Of a DNA stretch of 64,000 nt, positions 61,959 through 64,000 are shown piece by piece. The stretch comes from an uncultured Clostridia bacterium. Its GTDB lineage: Bacteria > Bacillota > Clostridia > TANB77 > UBA1234. Every line of letters begins with the position of its first letter. Positions within the stretch are counted from its first letter, which is position 1. The stretch is taken from contig CAKPEV010000004.1 of the NCBI GenBank assembly GCA_934149405.1, positions 62,001 to 126,000 of the forward strand, read 5' to 3'. Under the pieces are notes generated by a model. That model saw only the letters and a list, made by a program, of their open reading frames with translations. It was not told where the DNA came from and made no database searches. Position numbers and translations under genes: made by a program.

Positions 61959-63773
61959 TTATGAATTCATTATTGCTTCAAATTCTTCTGCTTCGATCTT
62001 TTCTTTTTCTAATAATACACTAGCTACTCTGTGAAGTTTTTCTATGTGTTCTTCTAATATTCTCTTTGCTCTGTTGTAGCCTGTATCTATTATTTTCTTG
62101 ACCTCGACATCGATTACAGCTGCAATTTCATCACTATAATTTTTAACATTATTTATGTCCCTTCCTAAGAATACTTCTTCTTGATCGTTTCCAAATGTTA
62201 TTGTTCCTAGTTTATCACTCATACCATACTTCATTACCATGCTTCTAGCAATTTTACTTGCTCTTTCTATATCATTTGAAGCACCTGTACTTATATCATT
62301 TAGTACTAGTTGCTCTGCAACTCTACCACCTAAAAGTGATACTATTTTATCTTCCATTTCTGATTTTGACATAAAAGATTTGTCCTCTGTGTTTTTGTAC
62401 ATTGTGTATCCGCCAGCCATACCCCTTGGTATTATTGATACTTGATGCACTGGTTCTGCATGCTCTAAGAATCTACTTACAACTGCGTGACCTCCTTCAT
62501 GATATGCTACTAGCTTCTTGTCTTTTTCTGATATAACTTTACTTCTCTTTTCTGGTCCCATTAAAACTTTAACCATTGCATCTTCTAAGTCTTGCATAGT
62601 TATTGTTGTTTGGTCTTTTCTAGCTGCTAAAAGAGCAGCTTCATTCATCATGTTTTCTAGGTCTGCACCTGTGAATCCAGCTGTATTTTTAGCAAGTACT
62701 CCTAAGTCAATCTCGCCTGATAATTTTTTCTTCTTGGCATATAACGCAAGAATTTCTTCTCTTGCTTTTACATCTGGTGCTGGTACAACTATTTGTCTAT
62801 CAAATCTACCAGGTCTTTGAAGAGCTGGATCTAAGATATCTGGTCTATTAGTTGCTGCTAAAACTATTACACCGCTATTTGTTCCAAAGCCATCCATCTC
62901 TACTAATAATTGGTTTAATGTTTGCTCTCTTTCATCATGTCCGCCACCAAGGCCTGCACCTCTTTGACGACCAACAGCATCGATTTCATCTATAAATACT
63001 ATACATGGTGCTTTTGCTTTTGCCTCGCCAAACAAATCTCTTACTCTTGATGCACCAACACCAACATACATTTCTACAAAGTCTGAACCACTTATTGAAA
63101 AGAATGGCACTCCTGCTTCACCTGCAACGGCTTTAGCAAGTAATGTTTTACCTGTGCCTGGTTGACCAACAAGTAGTATTCCTTTTGGTATTCTTGCACC
63201 CATATCAATAAATTTCTTTGGATATTTCAAAAATTCTACAACCTCTTGTAGTTCTTCTCTTTCTTCTGGAAGTCCAGCTACATCTTTAAATGTGATTTTG
63301 TTTTTATCATCTGGATTTGAAAGTCTAGCTCTGTTTTTTGTAAAAGACATCGCACCCTTTCCGCCACCAAGATTTTGCATCATAAATACCCAGAATAATA
63401 TAAATATTACAACCATTCCTATTGGTGTGATATAATCTATCAATGTAAGTGCTATTGATGGAGAATTTTCTTTTAACTCAAATGTTGCTCCATTTTCCGT
63501 GATAGCTGTTTGTGCATACTCAATAAAAGCACCTCTATCTGGTATATTAACTGTTTTTTCTACTTTTTTTCCGTCTTTTTTCTGTATTACTGTTGCATAT
63601 GGTCCCTCGCTTGATAATTCAATTGAAATAACATCTCCAGTTTGAATTGCAGATAATAATTCATTATAAGTTAATTTTGTATCATCTTTCTTATCCATCA
63701 TTACAGAAATTGAAAAGAATACTATTATTAACACTATTATCAATGGGGCTATGCCTCTAAATGTCTTTTTCAT
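61959..63773 (-). CDS. ftsH: ATP-dependent zinc metalloprotease FtsH
   Basis: Membrane-bound hexameric AAA protease for quality control and regulated proteolysis. The 604-residue product has membrane helices at about 9-27 and 112-132 around an extracytoplasmic domain, the AAA domain with Walker A GQPGTGKT (about 200), Walker B CIVFIDEID, the SRH GRFDRQI, and the zinc motif HEGGH (about 420) with its third ligand near 495. The length is a little shorter than in Bacillus (637), mainly at the C terminus. GGAGGAG precedes the ATG. The DAP operon lies downstream beyond the terminator. Confidence 0.96.
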   Translation of the reverse strand: MKKTFRGIAPLIIVLIIVFFSISVMMDKKDDTKLTYNELLSAIQTGDVISIELSSEGPYATVIQKKDGKKVEKTVNIPDRGAFIEYAQTAITENGATFELKENSPSIALTLIDYITPIGMVVIFILFWVFMMQNLGGGKGAMSFTKNRARLSNPDDKNKITFKDVAGLPEEREELQEVVEFLKYPKKFIDMGARIPKGILLVGQPGTGKTLLAKAVAGEAGVPFFSISGSDFVEMYVGVGASRVRDLFGEAKAKAPCIVFIDEIDAVGRQRGAGLGGGHDEREQTLNQLLVEMDGFGTNSGVIVLAATNRPDILDPALQRPGRFDRQIVVPAPDVKAREEILALYAKKKKLSGEIDLGVLAKNTAGFTGADLENMMNEAALLAARKDQTTITMQDLEDAMVKVLMGPEKRSKVISEKDKKLVAYHEGGHAVVSRFLEHAEPVHQVSIIPRGMAGGYTMYKNTEDKSFMSKSEMEDKIVSLLGGRVAEQLVLNDISTGASNDIERASKIARSMVMKYGMSDKLGTITFGNDQEEVFLGRDINNVKNYSDEIAAVIDVEVKKIIDTGYNRAKRILEEHIEKLHRVASVLLEKEKIEAEEFEAIMNS

Positions 63774-64000
63774 TTGCTCCTCCTTTATTTTATTATTTTA
63801 ATGTCATCCTTAATGTTACCACACATGTAATTTGTTGTCTAGTAATTTACTAAAAGTTCATAATGCCTACGTACTTATAAATTCTAGAGCACTATATACC
63901 TCATATTGGTTGATATTCACAGCATTTATTATTTTGTTTTAACACATTTTAATACATTCAATTGTGCCCTTTATAATGCTTATTTTTACTCTCTTATTTG
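63774..64000. other. Non-coding region upstream of ftsH
   Basis: No gene is visible on either strand. TAGTAATTTACTA at 63840-63852 is a perfect 13-base palindrome about 70 bases before ftsH and could be an operator. No convincing -35/-10 pair was found; the promoter may lie beyond the edge. Confidence 0.4.

Overview
This is a 64 kb piece of chromosome from an AT-rich (roughly 30% G+C by eye), endospore-forming member of the Clostridia (Bacillota). The evidence is the sporulation and germination set (SpoIIM, SpoIID, the GPR protease, a GerKA/GerKB/GerKC-type operon), a serine T-box, Shine-Dalgarno sequences close to AGGAGG, SLH-domain surface proteins, and typical Firmicutes genes such as YlbF, TIGR04086, YqeG, YvcK and a full-length Rel. 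There is no 16S gene, so no genus is proposed. No prophage, insertion sequence, CRISPR array or conjugative machinery was seen; the window is mostly housekeeping DNA with a few unexplained accessory clusters.

Layout. 1-7.3 kb (minus): a truncated O-antigen-ligase-like gene, xerD, spoIIM, rnhA, tmcAL, a DUF1189 membrane protein, an M24 peptidase, a minimal prepilin peptidase and a YqeG phosphatase. 7.3-14.2 kb: a zinc-ribbon/HTH protein of YvyF type, an HD hydrolase, a TIGR04086 membrane protein, a HAD phosphatase and two neighbouring SLH surface proteins, one with a transglutaminase domain. 14.2-20.8 kb: tRNA-Leu(CAA), the recJ-rel-MBL operon, an MtaD-type amidohydrolase and YlbF. 20.9-25.8 kb: the ger operon ending in an extra 55-codon membrane peptide, then secG and trmL. 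25.9-31.9 kb: a CYTH protein, a leaderless carbohydrate-binding protein, tRNA-Trp, a two-component system followed by two uncharacterised envelope proteins, and a P-loop/Asp23 fusion. 32-41.6 kb: rpsO-pnp with a long leader hairpin, and an operon for a 1.7 kilo-residue peptidoglycan hydrolase with two related membrane-anchored partners. 41.7-54 kb: gpr, holA, ruvC, glycogen debrancher, yvcK, murB, a ROK glucokinase, spoIID, ychF, a U32 peptidase and an O-methyltransferase. 54.1-57.4 kb: two orphan helical proteins of unusual base composition, then T-box-serS. 57.4-63.8 kb: the diaminopimelate operon (lysC-ddh-dapA-dapB-asd), in which the aspartokinase reading frame is broken twice, and ftsH.

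How the genes fit together. Several operons make functional sense: DAP synthesis by the dehydrogenase route feeds meso-diaminopimelate peptidoglycan, for which MurB, YvcK, SpoIID and the giant hydrolase are builders or remodelers; the debranching enzyme and the small carbohydrate-binding protein point to glycogen storage; Rel, RecJ and FtsH are stress and repair functions. The items most worth a second look are the isolated giant-hydrolase operon, the orphan pair upstream of serS, the doubly frameshifted ACT-less aspartokinase, a glucokinase that can keep its phosphate loop only by starting at AUU, the long duplex in the pnp leader, and terminator hairpins whose distal arm also forms the -35 box of the next gene.
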